Below are positions 17,360 through 25,621 of a stretch of 64,000 nt of DNA, in pieces. How positions within the stretch are numbered: the stretch's first letter is position 1; each line of letters opens with the position of its first letter. The notes beneath the pieces are model-generated. The model made no database searches and was not told where the DNA came from. It saw only the letters and a list, made by a program, of their open reading frames with translations. The position numbers were made by a program, and so were the translations under genes. Source of the stretch: Micromonospora inyonensis (GTDB lineage: Bacteria; Actinomycetota; Actinomycetes; Mycobacteriales; Micromonosporaceae); assembly GCF_900091415.1 (NCBI RefSeq), contig NZ_FMHU01000002.1, forward strand, positions 1,116,001 to 1,180,000, written 5' to 3'.

Positions 17360-18165
17360 GCACCGGACGACAGCCCTGGGTCGCGGTCGTCGGCGACAAC
17401 TGCGTCGACCGCTACCGGGGCAGCGAGGACCGCGACTACTCCGGGGGCAACGCCTTTAACGTGGCGGTCCACCTCGCCCGGGCCGGAGTGGCGGTGCGCT
17501 ACTTCGGCGCGGTGGGCACCGACGCGCGGCAAGCGGTCATCCGGTCCGGGCTCGAGGTCAACGGTATCTCCACCGACGACCTCACCGTGCTCGACGGCCC
17601 CACGGCGGTCACGGAGATCAGCGTCGCCGCCAACGGCGACCGCACCTTCGATCGGGAGGACTTCGGCGTGACCGCCGACTATTTCCCCACGGAAGCGCAG
17701 CTCGATCAGATCGCCGAGGCCGGCTGGGTGCACATCGGCATGCTGCCGGAGGCGACCCGGCTGCGGAAGGCGCTGGCTGGCCGGACCACCGTCAGCCAGG
17801 ACTGCGCGGTCGCCGCCGGGCTGACCGACCTCGATGTCGCGTTCCTCTCGGCGGGTGAGACCGGCGACGCCCGCGAGCTCGCCGCCGGCGCGGCCGCCGC
17901 CGGAGTGGGAGTGGCCGTCGCGACGCGCGGCGCCGAGGGCTCGGTCTGTCTCAGCGGAGACCGCTGGTACGAGCAGGCCGCCCTACCGGCGATCATCGTC
18001 GACACCACCGGCGCCGGCGACAGCTTCATCGCCGGTTTCATCGCGGCCCGCCTCAGCCGCCGACCCCTGCCCGAGGCGCTGGAGACGGGGGCCCGCTTCG
18101 CGGCGGCCACCTGCGCGTACCGCTCGGGCTGGCCCCACCTGCCACTGGACAAGGAGTCACGGTGA
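17356..18165 (+). CDS. frlD: FrlD-like fructosamine 6-kinase (PfkB family)
   Basis: Phosphorylates the imported Amadori compound at C6, giving the deglycase substrate. The 269-residue protein starts VAVVGDNCVDRYRG...SGGNAFNVAVHLARAGV, matching E. coli FrlD (IGDNCVDIYP...SGGNAVNVAVYCTRYG, from memory) better than generic ribokinases. The C-terminal PfkB signature IIVDTTGAGDSFIAGFIA carries the catalytic Asp and the anion hole. It overlaps its neighbours on both sides by 4 bases. Specificity (fructoselysine, glucoselysine or alpha-fructosyl amino acids) cannot be read from sequence. Confidence 0.88.
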   Translation: MSTGRQPWVAVVGDNCVDRYRGSEDRDYSGGNAFNVAVHLARAGVAVRYFGAVGTDARQAVIRSGLEVNGISTDDLTVLDGPTAVTEISVAANGDRTFDREDFGVTADYFPTEAQLDQIAEAGWVHIGMLPEATRLRKALAGRTTVSQDCAVAAGLTDLDVAFLSAGETGDARELAAGAAAAGVGVAVATRGAEGSVCLSGDRWYEQAALPAIIVDTTGAGDSFIAGFIAARLSRRPLPEALETGARFAAATCAYRSGWPHLPLDKESR

Positions 18166-19514
18166 ACGACCTTGACGGCACCCTGGCGGCGATCGACGCC
18201 TCGATCGCCGCCTCCGCCGGAGACGCCGAACAGCTGCTCGTCGACCTGGTCGCCTGCCGCAGCGTCAACCCGTTGCAGCCCGGCGTCGACGCAGCTGATT
18301 ACGAGGGCGGGGAACGTCGCGCCAACCAGGTCCTGGCCGAGGCATTGCGTCCCCTGGGTTTCGACCTCAACTGGGTCGAGGAGGCCGAGGGCAGGCCCAA
18401 CCTGGTCGCCGTGCGGCCCGGCCGCGGTGGCGGTCGCTCCCTGGCGCTGAACGGGCACATCGACACCGTGGCCCCGCAGCAGGGCCGCTTCGACGACCCC
18501 TGGAAGGCGGTCATCGAGGACGGCTACCTGTACGGACTCGGCGCCACCGACATGAAAGCCGGGCACGCGGCCATGTGGCTCGCCGCCAAGGCCCTCCGGG
18601 ACACCGGCGTCACGCTGGCCGGAGACCTGCACATCCACTCTGTGGTCGGCGAAGAGACGATGAGCCACGAAATCGGCACGACCGCTGTGCTGAAAGCCGG
18701 CTACACGGTGGACGGTGCTCTGGTGCCGGAGCCCACGTCGCCAGAGCCACGGGTCCTTGACATCTCCAACGTCGCGGCGGGCAACTACCTCTTCTCGCTG
18801 ACCGTTCGCGGCAAGTCCGCGCACTGGGCCGCGCGTAATCTCGCCATCCGGGCCGGCGGCTCGGGCGACGCGATCGGCGTCAACGCCATCGACAAGGCGG
18901 TCTACGTCTACCACGCCATGCGCCAGCTCGAGGAGCAGTGGGCCTTCAGCAAGACGCACCCGGCCTTTCCGCCGGGCGCCTTCATCATTCATCCCGGTGT
19001 CCTGCGCGCGGACGTGGGCGTCGAGGCGGCGCCGTTCTTCCCCGACCGGGCGCGCATCGACTACCTGCTGTCCTTCCCGCCCGGGAACACCTCCGAGCAG
19101 ATCCGCGCGGAGATCGAGCATCACATCCGTACGGCCTCGGAGCTCGACCCGTGGCTGCGCGAGCACCCGGTCGAGTTCACCTGGACCGACACCTGGCCCC
19201 CGGCCTACACCGACCCCGACAGCGACTTCGTCCGCCAGATGATGGCCGAGCGGGCGCGTCTGGCGAGTGCCGACGCGCGGGTCAATCCGCTGGCCGCGCC
19301 GGTCACGGCCGCGGCGCAGTCCGACGCCAACTTCTACGAGGCGATGGGGATCCCGGCCCTGGTGTGCGGGCCCGGCGACGTCCGTCGTGCTCATGCGGCC
19401 GACGAGCGCGTGCTGCTGGAGAACATCGCCCTGTCCGCTGCCTTCCTCGCCCGCGCCGCGCTGGCCTGGTGCAACAGTCAGCAGCAGTCTTCAGACGGGC
19501 GGTTCGGCCACTGA
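18162..19514 (+). CDS. ArgE/DapE-family M20 metallo-deacylase
   Basis: A zinc-dependent amidohydrolase of 450 residues starting at GTG 18162, overlapping the kinase stop. Metal-binding motifs are LALNGHIDTVAPQQ (His, Asp), GLGATDMKAGHAAMW (Asp) and SVVGEETMSHEIG (Glu pair). It may release Amadori amino acids from acyl or peptide linkage before or after kinase action, which would widen the diet beyond the classic frl set. That role is inferred from position; E. coli frl has no M20 enzyme. Confidence 0.88.
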   Translation: MNDLDGTLAAIDASIAASAGDAEQLLVDLVACRSVNPLQPGVDAADYEGGERRANQVLAEALRPLGFDLNWVEEAEGRPNLVAVRPGRGGGRSLALNGHIDTVAPQQGRFDDPWKAVIEDGYLYGLGATDMKAGHAAMWLAAKALRDTGVTLAGDLHIHSVVGEETMSHEIGTTAVLKAGYTVDGALVPEPTSPEPRVLDISNVAAGNYLFSLTVRGKSAHWAARNLAIRAGGSGDAIGVNAIDKAVYVYHAMRQLEEQWAFSKTHPAFPPGAFIIHPGVLRADVGVEAAPFFPDRARIDYLLSFPPGNTSEQIRAEIEHHIRTASELDPWLREHPVEFTWTDTWPPAYTDPDSDFVRQMMAERARLASADARVNPLAAPVTAAAQSDANFYEAMGIPALVCGPGDVRRAHAADERVLLENIALSAAFLARAALAWCNSQQQSSDGRFGH

Positions 19515-19570
19515 ACGTACAGTGGCCCACGCGTCCATCCCCGTGGCCGCGCTCTTACGAGGAGAGAACC

Positions 19571-20317
19571 TTGACGCCTCCAGCCGGCACTGGCCCCGCC
19601 AAGCGCTCGACCATGGCTCCCCAGCTCAAAGAGGCAATCCGCCAGCTCATCACTCGGGACGAGATGGGGCCGGGCGATCAGCTGCCCACCGAACCCGAGC
19701 TGTCAGAACACTTCGGAGTTTCCCGCAACAAGATCCGGGAAGCGTTGAAGTTGCTGGAGCAGGACGGATTGGTCACCGCGATCCAGGGACGGGGTCGGTT
19801 CGTGTCGGCCCTGGGTTCAGTGCCGATCGAGCGGCCGGTGAACATCTACGAGAGCATCACCGCGTTGCTGCAGGGACTCGGCTACAAGGTCACCAATGTG
19901 GTGCTGAGCGTGGAAGAGGGGACCGCGGACGCCCGGGTCGCCCGCGAGCTGCAGCTGAACGAGGGCGACCCGGTCATCCGGCTCGTGCGCCTGCGGCTCG
20001 GCGACGACCAGCCCATGGTCTTCAGCATCAACATCGTCCGGCGGGATGCCCTGCCCGGACCGCTGAAGTTCCGCAACTGGGGCGCGTCCGTCACCAAGAG
20101 CCTGGAAGGGCACGGGCACTACATCGCCTTCTCGATCGCCCGGCTGTCCGCCGCGAACCTCCCGGCCGAGTACTCGAAGGCCTACGATCTGGCCCGGTAC
20201 GACCCCTGGCTGCTGGTCGAGGAGACCTGTGTGACCCGCGAGGGCAACCGGCTGCTGTACGCCATCGACTACCACCGCAGCAGCGAGATCGCCTTCAACG
20301 TCGTCCGCCGCCGCTAG
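19571..20317 (+). CDS. GntR-family regulator (HutC/FrlR-like)
   Basis: Likely local repressor of the operon. The 248-residue protein starts at TTG 19571, just after GAGGAGAG. The N-terminal winged helix has LPTEPELSEHFGVSRNKIREAL and LEQDGLVTAIQGRGRFV. The C-terminal UTRA-like effector domain (residues about 95-245) includes DPVIRLVRLRLGDDQPMVFS and LLYAIDYHRSSEIAFNV. FrlR of B. subtilis is of this class (known for the family). An ATG at 19613 is an alternative start. Confidence 0.88.
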   Translation: MTPPAGTGPAKRSTMAPQLKEAIRQLITRDEMGPGDQLPTEPELSEHFGVSRNKIREALKLLEQDGLVTAIQGRGRFVSALGSVPIERPVNIYESITALLQGLGYKVTNVVLSVEEGTADARVARELQLNEGDPVIRLVRLRLGDDQPMVFSINIVRRDALPGPLKFRNWGASVTKSLEGHGHYIAFSIARLSAANLPAEYSKAYDLARYDPWLLVEETCVTREGNRLLYAIDYHRSSEIAFNVVRRR

Positions 20318-20351
20318 ACCGGTCACCCCAACAACCTCAAAGGACACGGCA

Positions 20352-21443
20352 GTGCAGCGCATCCTGGGCGTCACCCGGCACTACGACTGGGGATCGCCGA
20401 CCGCCATCCCCGCGTTCCTGGGCGATCCGCCCGATCCTGACCAGCCGGTGGCCGAGGTGTGGTTCGGAGCCCACGAGGACGCGCCCAGTCCCGTGGCCGA
20501 CAGTGACAAGACCCTTCTCGACCTGGTCGGCGACCGGCTTCCGTTCTTGGTGAAGCTGCTCGCCCCGGCTCGTTCCGTCTCGTTGCAGGTCCACCCCGAG
20601 CAGCACCTGGCCGAGGCCGGCTTCCGCGAGGACGAGGCGTGGGGCATTCCGCGGGACGATCCCCGGCGGCGGTTCAAGGACCCGGTCCACAAGCCCGAGA
20701 TGGTTTTCGCCCTGACGCCGTTCACCGGCCTGGTCGGCTTTCGCCCCGTCGCCGAATGCGTTCGCGACCTCGACCGGCTCGACGCGGACCTCGCTCGCCG
20801 CATGCGGGCCGAGCTCACTGGCCCGGGACCCGATGGCGACCGACGGCGCCGCGCGTTGCAGACTGCCCTCGGCGCGTCCGCCGACGAGGTAGAGGGATTC
20901 GGCGGCGAGCTTCCCTGGCTGGCCGACCTCGCCGAGCAATACCCCGGGGACGCCGGAGTCGCCGCAGCCGTCCTGCTGCGCCGGTTCGTCCTGGCGCCCG
21001 GGGAGGTGGTATTCGTGCCCTCCGGAATGATCCACGCCTATTCCTCGGGCCTGGCACTGGAAGTCATGGCCAACTCCGACACGGTTCTGCGGGCCGGGCT
21101 GACGACCAAACTCGTCGACGTGGACGCGCTCATGCGGTGTGTCAATTTCGACAGCGAAGCGGCCGTCGAGGTTTCGCGGCACCACGACGCAGGACGGCTT
21201 TATACCCCTGCGGTGACGGAATTCGCGCTTCTGGACGCCACGGCGGCGAGCCCGGAGCCCGTGCCGCTCTCCTTGGCCGGACAGCAGATCGCCCTTTGTG
21301 TCGAAGGGCCGGTCGAACTCATCGACGGCGAAGGCCGGCTCGAGCTCGGCCCGGGCCAGGCCGCCTACCTGGCCGACGCAAAAGGCCTGTCGATGCGGGG
21401 GCCGGGCCGCCTCGTGCTGGCCGGTCCCGGCCGCGAATCCTAA
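20352..21443 (+). CDS. manA: Mannose-6-phosphate isomerase, class I
   Basis: Interconverts mannose 6-phosphate and fructose 6-phosphate in the cytoplasm. The 363-residue protein starts at GTG 20352, preceded by AAAGGAC. Zinc ligands are in SLQVHPEQHLAEAG and PVHKPEMVFAL; the active-site strand is GEVVFVPSGMIHAYSSGLALE. It is the last gene of the operon, 34 bases after the regulator. Its presence suggests the pathway also takes mannose-derived adducts, or that the isomerase feeds deglycase products into glycolysis. Confidence 0.9.
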   Translation: MQRILGVTRHYDWGSPTAIPAFLGDPPDPDQPVAEVWFGAHEDAPSPVADSDKTLLDLVGDRLPFLVKLLAPARSVSLQVHPEQHLAEAGFREDEAWGIPRDDPRRRFKDPVHKPEMVFALTPFTGLVGFRPVAECVRDLDRLDADLARRMRAELTGPGPDGDRRRRALQTALGASADEVEGFGGELPWLADLAEQYPGDAGVAAAVLLRRFVLAPGEVVFVPSGMIHAYSSGLALEVMANSDTVLRAGLTTKLVDVDALMRCVNFDSEAAVEVSRHHDAGRLYTPAVTEFALLDATAASPEPVPLSLAGQQIALCVEGPVELIDGEGRLELGPGQAAYLADAKGLSMRGPGRLVLAGPGRES

Positions 21444-21522
21444 TCCGAAAATGACCGTTCCTGGACGCGCGGCAGCATCCCGGCGCAGCGAGGCGGAGCT
21501 GGGATGAGGGTTGCTGATGTGG

Positions 21523-21600
21523 TTATACGGCGGGTTGGAGGGTGACCCGGTAGCCGAGGGGGTTCAGGCCGCGGATGCAGACCGCCGAGCGGGTCGACGC
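21523..21600 (-). pseudogene. IS110-family transposase C-terminal scrap
   Basis: Read on the minus strand, the bases end with RGLNPLGYRVTLQPAV and a TAA at 21525-21523. This matches the C-terminal pattern of the intact IS110 proteins here (LNKLGYTVTLNPIE). Only about 25 residues remain before the frame closes upstream. It marks an old insertion at the end of the frl operon. Confidence 0.6.
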
Positions 21601-22198
21601 GGCCCACTACCGGGCTGCGGCCTTGGCGCTGCGCGCGGCGTCTCTGGACCCCCAGGCCACACCCCGGACCCCGGCGCGGTTCCCCAGCACAACGCTGCCG
21701 CAGGCACAGCGAAGGCCAGAAAGCCCACTATGACGAAGCCGGCAGCGACAGCAGCGCCCACGCGATCTCCCGCTCATCCACGCACCTCTTCAGCAGATGC
21801 AGCCTTCCCGGGGAAGCCCGAGTCCCTCGGTGACGAGGTCACGCAGCTATCCCGGCTTGAGGTGATCCGATTTGCTGTTGTTGAGCAGCGCCGGCTTCGC
21901 GCTGGCGCAACGGCTACCGCGGCCCCGGTGACCGGCCCGGCGCCGGAAGAGACCGAACCCGGTCGCGAGCGCACACCGATCCTACTCACCGTGACATCCA
22001 TGGACGCCGGCCTACCTTTGAATGGCCCTCGACGTACTGCCGGGCGGTGCCGGTGCACTGGAACACCAGTACCAGGACCTGCTTGATGCTGTCCACCGCG
22101 TGCAGCAGCGGCCCAGGCTGATGGCGGATTTCGGGACACGTTGAAATGACATGACGTGTGCGACCATGTGTGAGTCATCCAGTCGGGAGGGACAGCTA
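21601..22198. other. About 600 bases without a recognisable gene
   Basis: Frames through this stretch have poor, compositionally odd translations. One minus-strand segment (about 22010-22135) reads PEIRHQPGPLLHAVDSIKQV and LVLVFQCTGTARQYVEG and may be a fragment of a lost gene; it has no start and I do not recognise it. Confidence 0.4.
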
Positions 22199-24136
22199 AT
22201 GGTTGATCCGTCTAGCAAGCTGGCGGTGGGGCAGGGCCGGCGGCCAAAGGCCGGCGGCGTCGACGCCGTGCTGGCCCTGCTCGACGGGTTGACGGCTGGC
22301 CAGGAGATCCCAGCGGATGTGTTGGACCGGTTGAGTGAGGGTGGCACGGCGGCGCAGGGCGCCGAGTTGCGACGCCGGGTCGGCGAGGTTCACGCCGCGG
22401 TCAGCCGATGGCGGCGCCGCGACCAGCAGCTGTCGGCGCTGTTCTCCAGCGCCCGGGAGCTGGCCGAGCTGCGCAGCGTCGGCCCGCTGCTGGATCGGCT
22501 GGTGCAACGCGCTCACGATCTGGTGGGCAGCGACGTGATGTACCTGTCGGAGTTCGACCAAGAAACTGGTGAGCTGCGGGTCAGCTCGACGTTGGGGGCG
22601 ATCACCGACGCGTTTCGGCGGCTGCGTGTCCCGCCGGGCGCGGGCCTGGCCAGCGAGGTGGCGCAGACCCGGGCGCCGCGCTGGATCAGCGGCTACCCGA
22701 CCGCCCAGGTCCGCCACGACCCGCAGATCGACGCCGCGGTGGCGGGCGAAGGACTGGTCTCGCTGCTCGGGGTGCCGCTGCTGGCCGGGAACGAGGTGCT
22801 CGGCGTGCTGTTCGCCGCCTATCGCAGCGACCACCGCTTCACCGCCGACGAGGTGGCGCTGCTGTCCGCCTTCGCCGATCACGCGGCGGTTGTGTTGCAG
22901 ACCGTCGAGCTGTTGGAGATTGCCCATCGCTCGGCGCGGGAGGCCGAGAAGGCGTCGGCCGAGGCCGCGCGGCACGCGGCTGCGGTGGAGCGGGCCGCGC
23001 AGGTGCACGAGGAGCTCACTGCTGTGGTGGTCGGCGGCGGGGACGCCGGGGGCATCGCCGTAACCCTCAGCCGCGCCTTGCGCCGCGCCGTGGTGATCAC
23101 CGACCGTTCACTGATGGCGGTGGCCGCGACCGACGCGAACGGCAGCCCGGTCCCGCTGTCCTTCCAATCCACCACCGCGATCGCCGCAGCGCTCGACGAG
23201 AGCAGCTGGTCGGGTCAGCTCGTCGAGGTGTCCTCGGCCGACGTGTACGGCGTGGCGGCGGCGGTGGCGGGGCGGTCGACGCTGGGCGCCATCATCGTCG
23301 GCTCGGGTGCGGAAGACTTCGGCGCGGTCGACAAGCGCACGGTCGAGCGTGCCGGGCTCATCCTGGCGCTGCAAACCCTGCAGCAGGACGCCGTCGTACG
23401 CGCCGAGGAGCAGGTCCGTGGTGAGCTGCTCGCCGACCTGCTGGATTCGTCACGGCCACACGATGCGCACCTGCGCCAACGGGCCCGCGCCCGCCATGTC
23501 GATCTGCAGGCCGCGCGCGTGCCCATCGCCGTGTGGGTCCGCGACGACGACCGGTCGGCGGCTGTGCGGGCCCTGCAGGACCCGGCTGTCGCCCTGCTCG
23601 CCGGCGAGCAGGGCCCGCTGGTCGCCGTGTTGTCCCCCGACGAGAGCGGTAAGCGGGCCGGCGCGGCCGTGGCTCGGCGGGTGCGTACCGCGACCGGCCG
23701 GGAGCCCCTTGTCGTCGTCGGCCGGCCCGGCGCGCTGAGTGATCTCGCGCACCGGTGGTCCCAGGCTGCCGACTGCGTGCGGCTGCTGGATCGTCTCGGC
23801 GTGACGTCCGGCGTCACCAGCGTCGACGCCTACACGCCCTACCTCGCGCTGTTCGGTGACAGCGCCGTGGCCGTCAAGGCGTTCACCCGCGAACTGATCG
23901 GCCCGGTGCTCACCTGGGACGCCGAACGGCACACCGAGCTGCTGGAAACGCTGGCCCTGTACCTCGATCAGCAGGGCAGCCCGGCCCGGACCGCCCGCGC
24001 GCTTGGCGTCCACGTGAACACGGTGTTGCAGCGGCTGGATCGGGTCGACGAGCTCCTGGGCGCGGACTGGCGGACGCCGGAGCGGCGGTTCCGCGTCGCC
24101 ATCGCCGTGCGGCTGCACCGCCTGGTGACCACCTGA
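22199..24136 (+). CDS. GAF-domain PucR-family transcriptional regulator
   Basis: The 645-residue protein starts at ATG 22199, preceded by GGGAGGGACAG. After a short helical region (about 1-90) comes a GAF domain (about 90-245: VGPLLDRLVQRAHDLVGSDV, VSLLGVPLLAGNEVLGVLFA, FADHAAVVLQTVELLE). A GGDEF-like/PucR middle part follows, then the C-terminal PucR helix-turn-helix (LALYLDQQGSPARTARALGV, HVNTVLQRLDRVDELLG). Such proteins are activators sensing a small metabolite. It lies 158 bases upstream of the HMG-CoA reductase gene on the same strand and probably controls that operon. Confidence 0.88.
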   Translation: MVDPSSKLAVGQGRRPKAGGVDAVLALLDGLTAGQEIPADVLDRLSEGGTAAQGAELRRRVGEVHAAVSRWRRRDQQLSALFSSARELAELRSVGPLLDRLVQRAHDLVGSDVMYLSEFDQETGELRVSSTLGAITDAFRRLRVPPGAGLASEVAQTRAPRWISGYPTAQVRHDPQIDAAVAGEGLVSLLGVPLLAGNEVLGVLFAAYRSDHRFTADEVALLSAFADHAAVVLQTVELLEIAHRSAREAEKASAEAARHAAAVERAAQVHEELTAVVVGGGDAGGIAVTLSRALRRAVVITDRSLMAVAATDANGSPVPLSFQSTTAIAAALDESSWSGQLVEVSSADVYGVAAAVAGRSTLGAIIVGSGAEDFGAVDKRTVERAGLILALQTLQQDAVVRAEEQVRGELLADLLDSSRPHDAHLRQRARARHVDLQAARVPIAVWVRDDDRSAAVRALQDPAVALLAGEQGPLVAVLSPDESGKRAGAAVARRVRTATGREPLVVVGRPGALSDLAHRWSQAADCVRLLDRLGVTSGVTSVDAYTPYLALFGDSAVAVKAFTRELIGPVLTWDAERHTELLETLALYLDQQGSPARTARALGVHVNTVLQRLDRVDELLGADWRTPERRFRVAIAVRLHRLVTT

Positions 24137-24173
24137 CCGCCCCTGCATGGATGAAACATCTACCTGTTGCTGC

Positions 24174-24199
24174 TTGACACTGGATTTCTGATCTATGGT
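24174..24199 (+). promoter_or_regulatory. Candidate promoter of the HMG-CoA operon
   Basis: TTGACA at 24174-24179 and TATGGT at 24194-24199, separated by 14 bases, in an AT-richer stretch about 95 bases ahead of the reductase start. The short spacing is compatible with an activator-dependent promoter, which would suit a PucR regulator. Confidence 0.3.
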
Positions 24200-24294
24200 G
24201 GTGCGAATCACTCGCTTCTAGCGTGGGTCGACAGGCGGAACCAGTTCGCTGTCGGCAAACCACAGGCGCGGCCTTCGCTGCGCGAGGAGGAACG

Positions 24295-25578
24295 ATGACC
24301 ACCACCTCCACCACCAGCAGGCTGGCCGGGTTGCGTGACCGTACGGTAGCGGAGCGGCGCCGGCTCATCGCAGAGAACACCGGCGTGGAACTGGCGCGTC
24401 TTGACGTGCTGGAACCCGTGTCTGGGCTGCAGGTGGAACAGGCCAATCACCTCATCGAGAACGTCATCGGCGTGATGAGCCTCCCGGTCGGCGTGGCCAC
24501 CAACTTCACGATCAATGGCCGTGACGTACTCGTGCCGATGGCCACCGAGGAGGCGTCGGTGGTCGCGGCGGCCAGCAACGCCGCCCGCATCGCCCGCGTA
24601 CGAGGAGGCTTCACCACCTCGAGCACGGCACCGCTGATGCAGGCCCAGGTGCAAGTGCTCGACGTCGTCGACCCCGAGGCCGCTCGCGCTCGGCTACTCG
24701 AGGCCGCAGACGAGATCCTCCGACTGGCCAACGATCAGGACCCGTTGCTGATCCGGCTCGGCGGCGGCGCGCGTGAGCTGCTCGTCCGATTGGTCCGTTC
24801 CCAGGTGCAGACCTACGTGGTCGCGCACCTCGTGGTCGATGTCCGGGACGCGATGGGCGCGAACGCGGTGAACACCATGGCGGAGGCCGTCGCCAGCCGC
24901 GTCGGTGAGATCGCTGGCGGACGGCCGCTGCTGCGCATCCTTACGAACAAGGCCGATCTTCGCGTCACACGGGCCCGTGCCGTCTTCGATGCCGAGAGCC
25001 TCGGCGGCCCCGAAATCGTCGACAACCTCGTGCACGCCGCCGCGCTCGCCGAGGCCGACCCCTACCGGGCTGCCACGCACAACAAGGGCATCATGAACGG
25101 CATCACCGCGGTCGTGCTGGCGACCGGCAACGACACACGCGCGGTGGAGGCCGGCGCGCACTCGCATGCCGTCGGCCCGGACGGCCGGTACACCTCGCTG
25201 TCGCACTATGAGAAGGACGCCGACGGCGACCTCGTCGGTGTCCTCGAACTACCGATGCCGGTCGGTCTCGTCGGAGGCGCCACCAAAGCCCACCCGGTGG
25301 CGCGGGCCGCCCTGGCCATCCTCGGCGTCACCACCGCTCAGCAGTTGGCTGACGTCATCGTCGCCACCGGGCTGGCGCAGAACCTCGCCGCGATGCGGGC
25401 CCTCGCCACCGAGGGCATTCAGCGCGGCCACATGTCGCTGCACGCCCGCAACATCGCGGTGACCGCGGGCGCGAGCGGCGACGAGGTCGACAAGGTCGTT
25501 GCGCGGCTGATCAGCGACCGCGCCATTCGCAGCGAGCACGCCGAGATGGTCCTCGCCGAGCTGCGCGCCGCTCAGTGA
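24295..25578 (+). CDS. mvaA: Hydroxymethylglutaryl-CoA reductase, class II (degradative)
   Basis: Class II enzymes oxidise mevalonate with CoA to HMG-CoA in catabolism, or run the reverse. The 427-residue protein starts at ATG 24295 after GGAGGAACG. Catalytic residues are visible: Glu in VPMATEEASVVAAASN, Lys in ATHNKGIMNGITAVVLATGN, Asp in NDTRAVEAGAHSHA, and the C-terminal His in RGHMSLHARNIAV. The length matches Pseudomonas mevalonii MvaA (about 428). Lying with an HMG-CoA lyase gene and no mevalonate kinase or HMG-CoA synthase, it is most likely degradative. Confidence 0.92.
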   Translation: MTTTSTTSRLAGLRDRTVAERRRLIAENTGVELARLDVLEPVSGLQVEQANHLIENVIGVMSLPVGVATNFTINGRDVLVPMATEEASVVAAASNAARIARVRGGFTTSSTAPLMQAQVQVLDVVDPEAARARLLEAADEILRLANDQDPLLIRLGGGARELLVRLVRSQVQTYVVAHLVVDVRDAMGANAVNTMAEAVASRVGEIAGGRPLLRILTNKADLRVTRARAVFDAESLGGPEIVDNLVHAAALAEADPYRAATHNKGIMNGITAVVLATGNDTRAVEAGAHSHAVGPDGRYTSLSHYEKDADGDLVGVLELPMPVGLVGGATKAHPVARAALAILGVTTAQQLADVIVATGLAQNLAAMRALATEGIQRGHMSLHARNIAVTAGASGDEVDKVVARLISDRAIRSEHAEMVLAELRAAQ

Positions 25579-25621
25579 CCCGACCGTCGGCTCCGCCAAG
25601 CACCGTTCCCGAAGGAGAGAC

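Noticed and set aside
21511..22086. Plus-strand ORF of 191 codons after manA
   Set aside because: No coherent domain, odd composition, and its start overlaps the antisense IS110 scrap.
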